From: Sinorhizobium terangae
Lineage (GTDB): Bacteria > Pseudomonadota > Alphaproteobacteria > Rhizobiales > Rhizobiaceae
NCBI RefSeq assembly: GCF_029714365.1
Contig: NZ_CP121660.1
Location: 310,001 to 374,000 of the forward strand
Direction of reading: 5' to 3'
DNA: 64,000 nt
The notes under the pieces were generated by a model. That model did no database searches and was not told where the DNA came from. It saw nothing but the letters and a program-made list of their open reading frames with translations. Positions 50,358 through 57,823 of the stretch are shown in pieces. The translations under genes were made by a program, and so were the position numbers. How positions within the stretch are numbered: the first letter of the stretch is position 1; the number at the start of each line of letters is the position of its first letter.

Positions 50358-51755
50358 TCAGCCGCCAACGACATCCGACCCGGATATCGTCTGTTCGTTC
50401 TTCAGCCCGATCTTGAGGGAGTCGATGTAGGCGTTCGGCGCCTTGGCATCGAAGGTGACGCCGTCGATGAAGTCGGAGGTCGGCGCCTTGTAGCCGTCGG
50501 TGCCGAAGGGGAAGTCGCCCTTGTCCGCCTTGCCCTCTTCGACCAGCATCCCTGCCGCTTTCATGTAGATGTCGGGCAGATAGACGGACTTCGCCGTTTC
50601 CGCGTACCAGGCGTCGTCCTTGTGCTCGGCGATCTGACCCCAGCGGCGCATCTGCGTCAGGTACCAGATGGCATCGGAGTAGAACGGATAGGTCGCGTTG
50701 TGGCGGAAGAAGACGTTGAAGTCGGGAACGTCGCGCTTGTCGCCCCGCTCGTATTCGAACGTGCCGGTCATCGAGTTGGCGATCACGTCCGCGTCGGCGC
50801 CGACATATTCGCTGCGCGACAGGATTTCGACTGCCTCGGCCCTGTTGGCGTTGTTGTTTTCGTCCAGCCATTTGGCGGCGCGGATGAGCGCCTTTGTCAG
50901 CGCAAGGGTCGTGTTCGGATACTTCTCGGTGAATTCCTTGGTCAGCCCGAAGACCTTCTCCGGATTGTTCTTCCAGATTTCGTAGTCGGTCACCACCGGA
51001 ACGCCGATGCCCTTGAAGACGGCGGCCTGGTTCCAGGGCTCGCCGACGCTGTAGCCGACAATCGTGCCGGCTTCGAGCGTGGCGGGCATCTGTGGCGGCG
51101 GCGTCACGGAAAGAAGCGCGTCCGCCCTGATCTGTCCCGTGACGTTTTCCGGCGAATAGAAACCCGGATGAATGCCGCCGGCGGCCAGCCAGTAACGAAG
51201 CTCGTAGTTGTGAGTGGAAACCGGAAACACCATGCCGAGATTGAATGGCTTGCCCTCGGCCTTGAATGCATCGACGACGGGCTTCAGCGCGTCGGCCTTG
51301 ATGGGGTGGGCCGGCTTGCCGTCCGCGCCGAGCGGAATATTCTCCTTCATCATCGCCCAGACGTCATTCGAAACGGTGATGCCGTTGCCGTTGAGGTCCA
51401 TGGAGAAGGGCGTCACGATATGCGCCTTGGTGCCGAAGCCGATGGTGGCGGCGAGCGGCTGACCGGCGAGCATATGCGCGCCGTCCAGTTCGCCTGTTAT
51501 CACGCGGTCGAGCAGCACCTTCCAGTTGGCCTGCGGTTCGAGCGTGACGAACAGCCCCTCTTCCTCGAAGAAGCCCTTCTCATAGGCGATCGCGAGAGGC
51601 GCCATGTCGGTGAGCTTTATGAAACCGAGCTTGAGTTCGTCTTTCTCGGGCACGAGCATCTCGGCAGACGCGAAAGAGCCGGCGCCGACATAGAGTGCGG
51701 CCGCCCAGGCGGCGAGCGAACACTTCGCGAATTTTCCGGTGGAAGGCCTCGTCAT
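50358..51755 (-). CDS. nrtA: Periplasmic nitrate-binding protein
   Basis: The 465-residue product starts with a signal peptide ([20 protein letters not shown], cleavage after SAEM region near residue 33) and continues as an NrtA/NasS-type nitrate/nitrite-binding protein ([58 protein letters not shown]). It is homologous to the cytoplasmic sensor at 52095, which has no signal. The start is the ATG after AGGAGAAAAAC; the longer open frame includes the terminator leader and is rejected. It is the first gene after the ANTAR leader. Confidence 0.92.
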   Translation of the reverse strand: MTRPSTGKFAKCSLAAWAAALYVGAGSFASAEMLVPEKDELKLGFIKLTDMAPLAIAYEKGFFEEEGLFVTLEPQANWKVLLDRVITGELDGAHMLAGQPLAATIGFGTKAHIVTPFSMDLNGNGITVSNDVWAMMKENIPLGADGKPAHPIKADALKPVVDAFKAEGKPFNLGMVFPVSTHNYELRYWLAAGGIHPGFYSPENVTGQIRADALLSVTPPPQMPATLEAGTIVGYSVGEPWNQAAVFKGIGVPVVTDYEIWKNNPEKVFGLTKEFTEKYPNTTLALTKALIRAAKWLDENNNANRAEAVEILSRSEYVGADADVIANSMTGTFEYERGDKRDVPDFNVFFRHNATYPFYSDAIWYLTQMRRWGQIAEHKDDAWYAETAKSVYLPDIYMKAAGMLVEEGKADKGDFPFGTDGYKAPTSDFIDGVTFDAKAPNAYIDSLKIGLKNEQTISGSDVVGG

Positions 51756-51810
51756 GTTTTTCTCCTGTGTGCCGGCGATGGGAGGCTCGCCTGCGGTTGC
51801 GACGTTCGGG

Positions 51811-51884
51811 GCAAATAAAAAGGCTGCCAAACCGCAGTCCGACGCTCTGCCTCGTTCAGAGCGCGTTCCCGGTTTGGCAGCCTT
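51811..51884 (-). terminator. Intrinsic terminator in the nitrate operon leader
   Basis: On the minus strand the arm AAGGCTGCCAAACCG (51884-51870) pairs exactly with CGGTTTGGCAGCCTT (51834-51820), enclosing a second hairpin (GCTCTG…CAGAGC), and is followed by a T-rich tract (TTTTTATTTG). It lies 64 bp before nrtA, so it would stop the operon unless antitermination occurs. Its 5' arm overlaps the second hexaloop hairpin. Confidence 0.85.
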
Positions 51885-51909
51885 GCCTTCTGCGCCCTTC
51901 ATTGGACGC
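51876..51909 (-). ncRNA. ANTAR-type two-hexaloop antiterminator RNA
   Basis: Minus-strand RNA: first hairpin GCGUCC-AAUGAA-GGGCGC (51909-51892, including one G-U pair), 4-nt linker AGAA, second hairpin GGC-AAGGCU-GCC (51887-51876). Both loops are six nucleotides with A at position 1 and G at position 4, the known requirement for binding by ANTAR proteins. The second hairpin overlaps the 5' arm of the terminator, so NasT binding would prevent terminator formation. The second stem has only three pairs, which is a weakness. Confidence 0.75.
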
Positions 51910-51951
51910 CGATTATTTCGAGCGGACCCCAAGGGCCCTACGCTCTCCACG

Positions 51952-51969
51952 ATGCAGGAACCGTGCCAG
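51952..51969 (-). promoter_or_regulatory. Sigma-54 (-24/-12) promoter of the nitrate operon
   Basis: Minus strand TGGCACGGTTCCTGCA (51968-51953) has the GG-N10-GC spacing and near-consensus elements of RpoN promoters. Transcription would start about 51940, shortly before the hexaloop hairpins. This indicates control by NtrC or a similar activator under nitrogen limitation. Confidence 0.75.
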
Positions 51970-52094
51970 TTTCGTGGACGGACGGATTCTCATGATTTTT
52001 CGGTGATTGGGCCCAAAGCGCAGTGCGCTGGTGAGAGGCGATTAAGCTGTCTCTTGAATAAATTTTGCGCAGTGCACAATAATCGAGCAGGTCG

Positions 52095-53315
52095 TCAGCG
52101 CTGGCTCGCCAGGTAGCCCTCGAGGCGGTCCGGGTCGAAGATCCGGCCGTCGAAAAAGCCGTCGGGACCGAGAATAAGCCCTTTTTCCGAAGCGCCGACC
52201 GGTGCCGCCACGGTCAGGGCGCCCTCGACCTTCATGTTGGCGCCGGGCATCGGCGCAGCGATCGGCTTCAGCGCCTGTCTGTAGATGTCCGGCCGATAGG
52301 TGTCACGCGCACGCTCGGCAAGTGCTGCCGAATGCGGCGTGTGTCCCCAGCGCACCATTTGGCTGTAGAACCAGAGGGCGTGGCTCTGCCAGGGAAAGGT
52401 CGCTCCCTTGGCATGCGGGACAAAGAATTCGGGAATGTCGCCGGTCGCGCCGTCGCCGAGCGTCAGTCGGCCCGTGAGGATCGGCATCAGCATCTTGCGC
52501 GGAAGGTCGAGATAGGCAGGGCTGCTCATCAGCGCCGCGAGTTCTTCGTGATTTGCGCTTTCGCCGCACCACATCGAGCTTCGGTAGAGCGCGCGCAGCA
52601 GCGCGTTCAGCGCGGGGCGGTTCTCGGAGGCGAACCGGGCTGACACACCGAGCACCTTTTCAGGGCTCAGCCGCCAGATCGACGCCTTGGTGGTGACAAT
52701 GCGTCCGGCATGGCGTGCGACCGCGACGCTGTTCCACGGTTCGCCGACGCAGAACCCGTCGATCGCGCCGGTCGACAGTGCATCGGCCATCAGCGGCGGG
52801 GGAACGACGACAATCTCGACGTGGCTTTCCGGATCGATGCCGCAGCCCGCGAGCCAATAGCGCAACTCGTAGTTATGGCCGGAGAAGGGGTGGACGACGG
52901 CAAAACGCAGCGGCGGTTCGCCGGCTGCGCGGCGGCGTTCGACGACGCGCCTCAAGGCTGCGCCGTTGGTGCCCGGGTCGGTGCCGGGCCTGGCGCCCTC
53001 AGCGACCATGCCTTCCCAGAGACCGCGTGACACCGTCACCGCATTGCCGCCAAGTCCGAGCGCAAAGGGCGCCACGAGGTCCAGCGACAGGGGCGTGAGG
53101 CCGAGATTGGCTGCAATCGGCATTGGCGCCAGCATGTGGGCCGCCTGGAAATGGCCGACGGCGATCCGATCGCGGATATTGGCCCAGGAGGTTTCCCGGA
53201 CGAGCTGCACCGTGAGGCCCTCGTCGGCGACGAAGCCCTTTTCGCTGGCGGCAATGAGCACGGCGCTGTCGAAGAGCGGCATGAAGCCGAGGGTGATGTC
53301 GGCGGTGGCAGCCAT
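52095..53315 (-). CDS. nasS: Nitrate/nitrite sensor protein
   Basis: The 406-residue protein is of the NrtA/NasS family ([51 protein letters not shown]) but lacks a signal peptide, consistent with the cytoplasmic sensor NasS. In NasS-NasT systems it holds NasT inactive until it binds nitrate or nitrite. Its ATG follows the nasT stop directly (TAAATG). No signal peptide and the neighbour nasT distinguish it from a transporter subunit. Confidence 0.9.
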   Translation of the reverse strand: MAATADITLGFMPLFDSAVLIAASEKGFVADEGLTVQLVRETSWANIRDRIAVGHFQAAHMLAPMPIAANLGLTPLSLDLVAPFALGLGGNAVTVSRGLWEGMVAEGARPGTDPGTNGAALRRVVERRRAAGEPPLRFAVVHPFSGHNYELRYWLAGCGIDPESHVEIVVVPPPLMADALSTGAIDGFCVGEPWNSVAVARHAGRIVTTKASIWRLSPEKVLGVSARFASENRPALNALLRALYRSSMWCGESANHEELAALMSSPAYLDLPRKMLMPILTGRLTLGDGATGDIPEFFVPHAKGATFPWQSHALWFYSQMVRWGHTPHSAALAERARDTYRPDIYRQALKPIAAPMPGANMKVEGALTVAAPVGASEKGLILGPDGFFDGRIFDPDRLEGYLASQR

Positions 53316-53909
53316 TTACAGGTCCTCCAGCAATCCTGCCGCGAGCACCAGGCTCTGTGCGATTTCGGCTATCTTGCGGTTCTGGTTCATCGCGGTCGTG
53401 CGCAGGAGCTTGTAGGCCTCTTCTTCGCTGATGCCGCGCGACTTCATCAGGATGCCCTTGGCCCGGTCGATCACCTTGCGGTCTGCAAGCTCGCTGCGCG
53501 CTTCCGCCAACTCACGCTCCATGCGTGAAAAGGCGTTGAAACGGCTGATCGCCATATCGAGGATCGACTTCACGCGTTCCTGCCGCAGTCCGTCGACGAC
53601 ATAGGCCGAGACGCCGGCGTCGATTGCCGCTTCGATCATGCTGCTGTCGGATCGGTCAACGAACATGGCGATCGGGCGCTTTACCGAGCGGGAGAGCTGG
53701 AACATGCTCTCCAGCAAATCGCGGTTGGGATTTTCGAGATCGATGACGATCACGTCCGGTTGCAACCGTTCGATCACCCGCCCGACGCCATGGACATCGT
53801 GCACGATGCTCACGCGGCTGTGGCCGGCATCGCGCAAGCCTTCCTCGATGATCGAGGCGCGGATGGCGTTCTCGTCAATCACAAGAATGATCAGGTCGCG
53901 GCGGGTCAT
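53316..53909 (-). CDS. nasT: ANTAR-domain antitermination regulator
   Basis: The 197-residue protein has an N-terminal receiver-like domain (LIILVIDENAIRASIIEEGL; VIVIDLENPN with Asp near residue 53-57) and a C-terminal ANTAR RNA-binding domain (about 130-190, with KVIDRAKGILMKSRGISEEEAYKLLRTTAM). In the NasT family it binds paired hexaloop hairpins to suppress a terminator; such a leader exists before nrtA. It forms an operon with nasS with no intergenic space. Confidence 0.92.
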   Translation of the reverse strand: MTRRDLIILVIDENAIRASIIEEGLRDAGHSRVSIVHDVHGVGRVIERLQPDVIVIDLENPNRDLLESMFQLSRSVKRPIAMFVDRSDSSMIEAAIDAGVSAYVVDGLRQERVKSILDMAISRFNAFSRMERELAEARSELADRKVIDRAKGILMKSRGISEEEAYKLLRTTAMNQNRKIAEIAQSLVLAAGLLEDL

Positions 53910-54134
53910 GCGGCGATCATGATGCAGCGCAGCAAATTTCGCAATATGTTTGCCTAAAAATTTTGCGGCGTCATGAAATGCATGAATTTAAGGCATTGTG
54001 GTGGGCGAAGTGCCCAGATCCAGCCAAGGCTTGAACCGATCTGCAGGCCTCTCCATCTATTTTGAACAACAGTACCAAATTGTTTCGGTCCGTTGGTTCG
54101 GCGGCGATGGTGGCCGCCGTTTGAGGATGAGATC

Positions 54135-55091
54135 ATGGGTTTCATCGACAAGGAAATAGCGCCCGTCGAGGACGGCGCGCTGACGGATGCCTATTCGCAT
54201 GCAATTGCCGGCGCGGTCGATGTGGTCGGCCCGGCGGTCAGCCGCATCGAGCGGGTTGGCGGCAGGGCCGGTCATGGCTCGGGCTTTGCGGTTTCTTCCG
54301 ACGGGCTGATCGTGACGAACAATCACGTCGTCGGGGATTCCAAGGCCGTTCGCGTCACGACACCGGACGGCTTCGCGACGGAAGGTCGTGTGCTTGGTCG
54401 CGACGTCGACACCGACATCGCGCTCATACGGGCGAACTCGGGCGTCGGCGCGTGGGCGCGGTTGGGGGATTCGAAGCGGTTGCGACGAGGGCAAATTGCA
54501 ATCGCCATCGGCAATCCGCTGGGCTTCGAATGGACTGTCACGGCCGGCATCGTCTCGGCGCTTGGCCGCACCATGCGGGCGGCGAACGGGCGTCTGATGG
54601 AGGACGTCATCCAGACGGATGCGGCCCTCAATCCCGGAAATTCGGGAGGGCCGCTGGTCTCGTCGGGCGGCGAAGTGATTGGGGTCAATACGGCCGTGAT
54701 CCAGGGCGCACAGAGCATCGCCTTTGCAGTCGCCTCGAACACGGCGAACTTCGTGATCTCCGAGATCCTCCGATACGGCCATGTCCGGCGGGCGTATATC
54801 GGCATTGCCGGCGACACCATAGAACTGCCGCGCAGGATCGCACTGGCGGCCGGAACCGACCGGACGACGTCGGTGCGGCTGAGGCGGCTGGAACCCGGCG
54901 GCCCGGCCGAGCGCGGTGGTCTTCGGGAAGGCGACTATATCCTGTCGATCGACGGCAAGCCTGTCGGCGGCGTGGACGATGTCGTCAGGCTGATGGACGG
55001 TGAGAGGATCGGCCAGGCGACCGAATTCCTGATCTTTTCGGTGGCGGGCAAGATCGAAAAGAGGACCCTGGTGCCCATCGCCCGATCATGA
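54135..55091 (+). CDS. Deg/HtrA-type trypsin-like serine protease with PDZ domain
   Basis: The 318-residue protein has the S1C catalytic triad: His in VTNNHVV (about residue 65), Asp in DTDIALIR (about 94) and Ser in NPGNSGGPL (about 170), followed by one PDZ domain (about 220-310, with GGPAERGGLREGDYILSIDGKPV). There is no signal peptide, unlike periplasmic DegP, so a cytoplasmic location is suggested. An in-frame GTG/ATG upstream (54093) gives an Arg-rich extension but no signal. It is divergent from nasT. Confidence 0.88.
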   Translation: MGFIDKEIAPVEDGALTDAYSHAIAGAVDVVGPAVSRIERVGGRAGHGSGFAVSSDGLIVTNNHVVGDSKAVRVTTPDGFATEGRVLGRDVDTDIALIRANSGVGAWARLGDSKRLRRGQIAIAIGNPLGFEWTVTAGIVSALGRTMRAANGRLMEDVIQTDAALNPGNSGGPLVSSGGEVIGVNTAVIQGAQSIAFAVASNTANFVISEILRYGHVRRAYIGIAGDTIELPRRIALAAGTDRTTSVRLRRLEPGGPAERGGLREGDYILSIDGKPVGGVDDVVRLMDGERIGQATEFLIFSVAGKIEKRTLVPIARS

Positions 55092-55112
55092 GGGGGCGAC
55101 GCCAACGAGTCC

Positions 55113-55158
55113 GAGGAGCATGGAGCGGGATCCCGGTGGAAACCGCTCGATGCTCCTC
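55113..55158. terminator. Hairpin between convergent genes
   Basis: GAGGAGCA (55113-55120) pairs with TGCTCCTC (55151-55158), with an inner AGCGG/CCGCT stem. It lies between the protease and the convergent small gene and could end both transcripts. A T-run is absent. Confidence 0.45.
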
Positions 55159-55235
55159 GCCCCTCTCCGGATCATTTCATTGTCTCATTGAAACAGTGAA
55201 CGATTTAACTCTTTGAAACTACGTTTGTCCCTATT

Positions 55236-55472
55236 TCAGCAGCGGCCCAGGCTGCCCAGTGCCATCAGGTCGACTGTCGGAAGAACGTTCTTGTCGGTCA
55301 TGTATTCGACTTCCTGGAGCAGGGAGGCCAAAGCCAGTTCCAGGCAATACTGCACGCCTTCGACGTTCAATGTCTTGGCGGAGTCTCGCGCGTAGCTGAC
55401 GAGGCGGGCAAGGGCCAGAAGTTCCTTCTCCCTGTCTTCCACGTCGGTAGGTAACTTGATGGATTGCTTCAT
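55236..55472 (-). CDS. Small conserved-looking protein of unknown function (78 aa)
   Basis: The 78-residue protein is Leu/Glu-rich and predicted to be mostly helical (DREKELLALARLVSYARDSA; LELALASLLQEVEYM), ending in a Cys. It has a good ribosome-binding site (GGGGAAAA) and an isolated promoter region. I do not recognise the family. Upstream, three GCGTGAC copies at 55529, 55549 and 55559 lie at spacings of 20 and 10 bp and may be a regulator site. Confidence 0.65.
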   Translation of the reverse strand: MKQSIKLPTDVEDREKELLALARLVSYARDSAKTLNVEGVQYCLELALASLLQEVEYMTDKNVLPTVDLMALGSLGRC

Positions 55473-55593
55473 GATTTTCCCCAGTGCCACTCGGGGGTCA
55501 CTGCGACCCGCTTTCGTCAGCAATATAGCGTGACTTCCGGGCCGTGGGCGTGACACGAGCGTGACACACGCTGAATGGGAAAAGCGACCCGTC

Positions 55594-56313
55594 CTACGTC
55601 TCCGGTTGATTAAGCAAAACCTTCCACATAGTTGTCGAATTGAACGCCCAGCCGGGTCTTTCGCCGCGCCGTTCGTCCGGCTGAGCCCGGACCGCGTCGA
55701 AAAGCGCGAGGGCATCGGCGCGCTTCTGGTCAACCATCTCCTGTTGCAGCCTTGCCGCCAACGCGACGCGATCGCCATCCGCTGGAAGGTCTGCGTCGGC
55801 AACGATCGCTGCCCATGTGCGCCGCTTGTAGAATATCTGCCCGGCTGCCGCCTCGATCCGTGCTGCATCCGCTGCGGTGATCGAGCCACCCTGCCTGAGG
55901 CGTGCAAGCGTCGCGCGCACATTGACCAGCGGGACCGTGAGCGGCGCATAGCCGAGCTCGGCGGGAGCGTGAAGCAGCGCCACATCCGAGTCGTCCGCGA
56001 GCTCGCCCGCGGCATATTGGCGGTATATTTCCCCGATCCCGACCATTCCGAAGCGCGCGCATTCGGCGGCGCGCAAGGCGCCCATGCTCGCCGCACCAAA
56101 GACCTGTACGCCTTCTGAAAGGGCGAGCAGGATCTCCTTGTGCCAGACAGGAGCCACATGTTCGAAACTACCGTCGACAAGGCCGATGATCGTCGCGCCG
56201 GCGCGTACGGCGCGCAAGATGTCTCCCTGCATCGCCGGCGGCCGGACCGTGAAGGCCGCACCGGCGCGTTCGGGCGCATCGGGGACGGTCGGGCCGACGA
56301 AGACGATCTTCAC
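55594..56313 (-). CDS. tfuA: TfuA-like protein
   Basis: The 239-residue protein shows the TfuA core: IVFVGPTVP at the start, then RPPAMQGDILRAV, ATIIGLVDGSFE, VFGAASMGALRAAE and GEIYRQY. TfuA was first linked to trifolitoxin production in Rhizobium and partners YcaO enzymes to make thioamides, probably by handling sulfur. GTG start at 56313 overlaps the YcaO stop by 4 bp (GTGA), a sign of coupling and joint function. It is the last gene of the putative RiPP operon. Confidence 0.9.
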   Translation of the reverse strand: MKIVFVGPTVPDAPERAGAAFTVRPPAMQGDILRAVRAGATIIGLVDGSFEHVAPVWHKEILLALSEGVQVFGAASMGALRAAECARFGMVGIGEIYRQYAAGELADDSDVALLHAPAELGYAPLTVPLVNVRATLARLRQGGSITAADAARIEAAAGQIFYKRRTWAAIVADADLPADGDRVALAARLQQEMVDQKRADALALFDAVRAQPDERRGERPGWAFNSTTMWKVLLNQPET

Positions 56314-57503
56314 GCCGCCTCCAGTGCCCAGGAGAGCGCCCGCGTGCCGAAGCGGCGCTTGCGCTCGCCTTCCGGGTTTTCCAGCTCCGGAACGAACACT
56401 TTGACAACCCCAAAGGGCAGGTCGTCGCCAAGCAACGGCACGGAGACGACCGGACCGATGCCGGCATTGCGCAGCCGTTGCAGGACGAAAGACAAGAGCG
56501 CATCCGGTCCCCCCTCTTGTCCGGCGTGGACGCGTGTCCGCTCTTGCGGCACAGCCTCGAACAGTTTTTGCGTCTGCTGCGGCAAAGAGCGAACGAATGT
56601 CTCTGGATAGACGTCGTCGCGCGCGCCGCTGATATAGGTGAGCCTCGATTGGGCCGCCTCGGTCACGGCGCGGATTGCCGCTCTCACTGCATTCGGATGT
56701 GCGCCGTGTCCAACCGTGACATGGTGGAAAAGCGGCGCCTTCGCGGTGAGGATGTCTTTCCCGGCTATGACGGCGGTGAAGCAGGGTATGCCGACATCGC
56801 TGGTGATGTCGAAAAGGCGCAGCTCCAGGTCGGCCGCGGCAATCTTCCCGGCCATCGCAGCAAGCACCGCATCGCCGAGCGCCTGGGGTAAAACGCAGCT
56901 TCGAAGCCTCGAGGCTATTGGCGTGATGCGCCACAGCACCTCCGCATCGCGTTCGATCCGTTCGAGGAGCCCATGCAATACCGCTTCGGTTTCACTGTTG
57001 CCGGAGGCGAGACCATCGGAGGATTGCCAGTACCGGCAGTTCTCCACCGTCCGGTCGAGCAGGATGGCCTCCAGCGGAACCCATGTCGGCGCTCCGCCGT
57101 CGAGGTTGCGGCCGAGAACCCAGCGGATAGGCTCGTTGTCGGCAAGGTCCGGCTGGCCGCTCGCGATCAACCCCGGCAGAGACAGGGCTTGATTGCCTTC
57201 GGCCAACAGGTCGCTGCGGCTCGCAACTCTCGCCGGCACGCGCGGCGCGCATGCGACGGCGCGCTCGATCGCCTCCATGGCCGCCGAAACTTTTGCTTCG
57301 ATGTCCGTTATGCCCTTGCCCTGATTGATGACCAGGGACTTTGAGTTCGGAGACACGGCATTCCAGACGGGTATGCCGATGCAATCCAGTCCGGTCAGGC
57401 GCGCGAGCCGCGTGATGCCGAACTCCGGCAAAAGCGGCTCGATACGGCCGAAGGTCGTTTCGGCGGGGCAGAGTCGATCGGAATAGCGAATTGAGCTGGA
57501 CAT
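56310..57503 (-). CDS. YcaO-domain ATP-dependent peptide-modifying enzyme
   Basis: The 397-residue protein has YcaO features: the N-terminal part with GITRLARLTGLDCIGIPVW, the ATP-binding Glu-containing helices (AAMEAIERAVAC and LHGLLERIERDAEVL) and the C-terminal FGVVKVFVPELE region. YcaO proteins activate backbone amides with ATP, giving azolines, or thioamides when TfuA is present. The TfuA gene overlaps it and a small-peptide gene precedes it by 63 bp, pointing to a thioamide-forming RiPP pathway. Confidence 0.92.
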   Translation of the reverse strand: MSSSIRYSDRLCPAETTFGRIEPLLPEFGITRLARLTGLDCIGIPVWNAVSPNSKSLVINQGKGITDIEAKVSAAMEAIERAVACAPRVPARVASRSDLLAEGNQALSLPGLIASGQPDLADNEPIRWVLGRNLDGGAPTWVPLEAILLDRTVENCRYWQSSDGLASGNSETEAVLHGLLERIERDAEVLWRITPIASRLRSCVLPQALGDAVLAAMAGKIAAADLELRLFDITSDVGIPCFTAVIAGKDILTAKAPLFHHVTVGHGAHPNAVRAAIRAVTEAAQSRLTYISGARDDVYPETFVRSLPQQTQKLFEAVPQERTRVHAGQEGGPDALLSFVLQRLRNAGIGPVVSVPLLGDDLPFGVVKVFVPELENPEGERKRRFGTRALSWALEAA

Positions 57504-57517
57504 GGTTTTGAAGAGAC

Positions 57518-57555
57518 GTGCGGGCGGAACCCCCTTGGTCTACCGCCCGTCGCAC
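57518..57555 (-). terminator. Intercistronic hairpin between precursor and YcaO genes
   Basis: On the minus strand GTGC-GAC-GGGCGG pairs with CCGCCCGCAC across a 15-nt loop: ten pairs and a 3-nt bulge. There is no long T-tract, so partial termination or 3'-end protection is expected. It could make the small peptide gene more abundant than the enzyme genes, as is usual for peptide precursors. Confidence 0.45.
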
Positions 57556-57566
57556 ATGGCCGGCGG

Positions 57567-57785
57567 CTAGCCGTCCATGTAGCCACCGAAGACGGCGTCG
57601 GCGGAACTTGCCGCAGCTGCCAGATTGACTGTTTTGACAACCGTGGACCCGGACTTGCGCAATGTGTCGGCGTCGGCCAGCGCGCCCTGCTTTGGCGGAT
57701 CGATCCTGGTGACGGTCCCCGCCTTGAGGTCCGCAAGCCACAAATGATCCTCTCCCGCAATGCCGAAAACAACAACTTCAGCCAT
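57567..57785 (-). CDS. Candidate RiPP precursor peptide (72 aa)
   Basis: The 72-residue peptide has an ordered-looking N-terminal half (about residues 1-30: VVVFGIAGEDHLWLADLKAG) and a low-complexity C-terminal part of Ala, Ser and Gly ending FGGYMDG. It contains no Cys. Its position directly before YcaO-TfuA and after the regulator, its size and its leader/core-like split fit a ribosomal precursor, with thioamidation of backbone bonds in the C-terminus. GAGGGG lies about 10 bp before the ATG. Without product data the core boundary is unknown. Confidence 0.7.
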   Translation of the reverse strand: MAEVVVFGIAGEDHLWLADLKAGTVTRIDPPKQGALADADTLRKSGSTVVKTVNLAAAASSADAVFGGYMDG

Positions 57786-57823
57786 TCATTTCATCCCCTC
57801 TTGCTCTCGCGCGGAATTGCGCC

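Larger units (their letters stand above)
51756..52094. other. Regulatory leader between nasS and nrtA
   Basis: This 339-bp gap contains, in minus-strand order, a sigma-54 promoter (51952-51969), two hexaloop hairpins (51876-51909), a long intrinsic terminator (51811-51884) and the nrtA ribosome-binding site. Each is listed separately. No coding sequence is seen. Confidence 0.75.
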
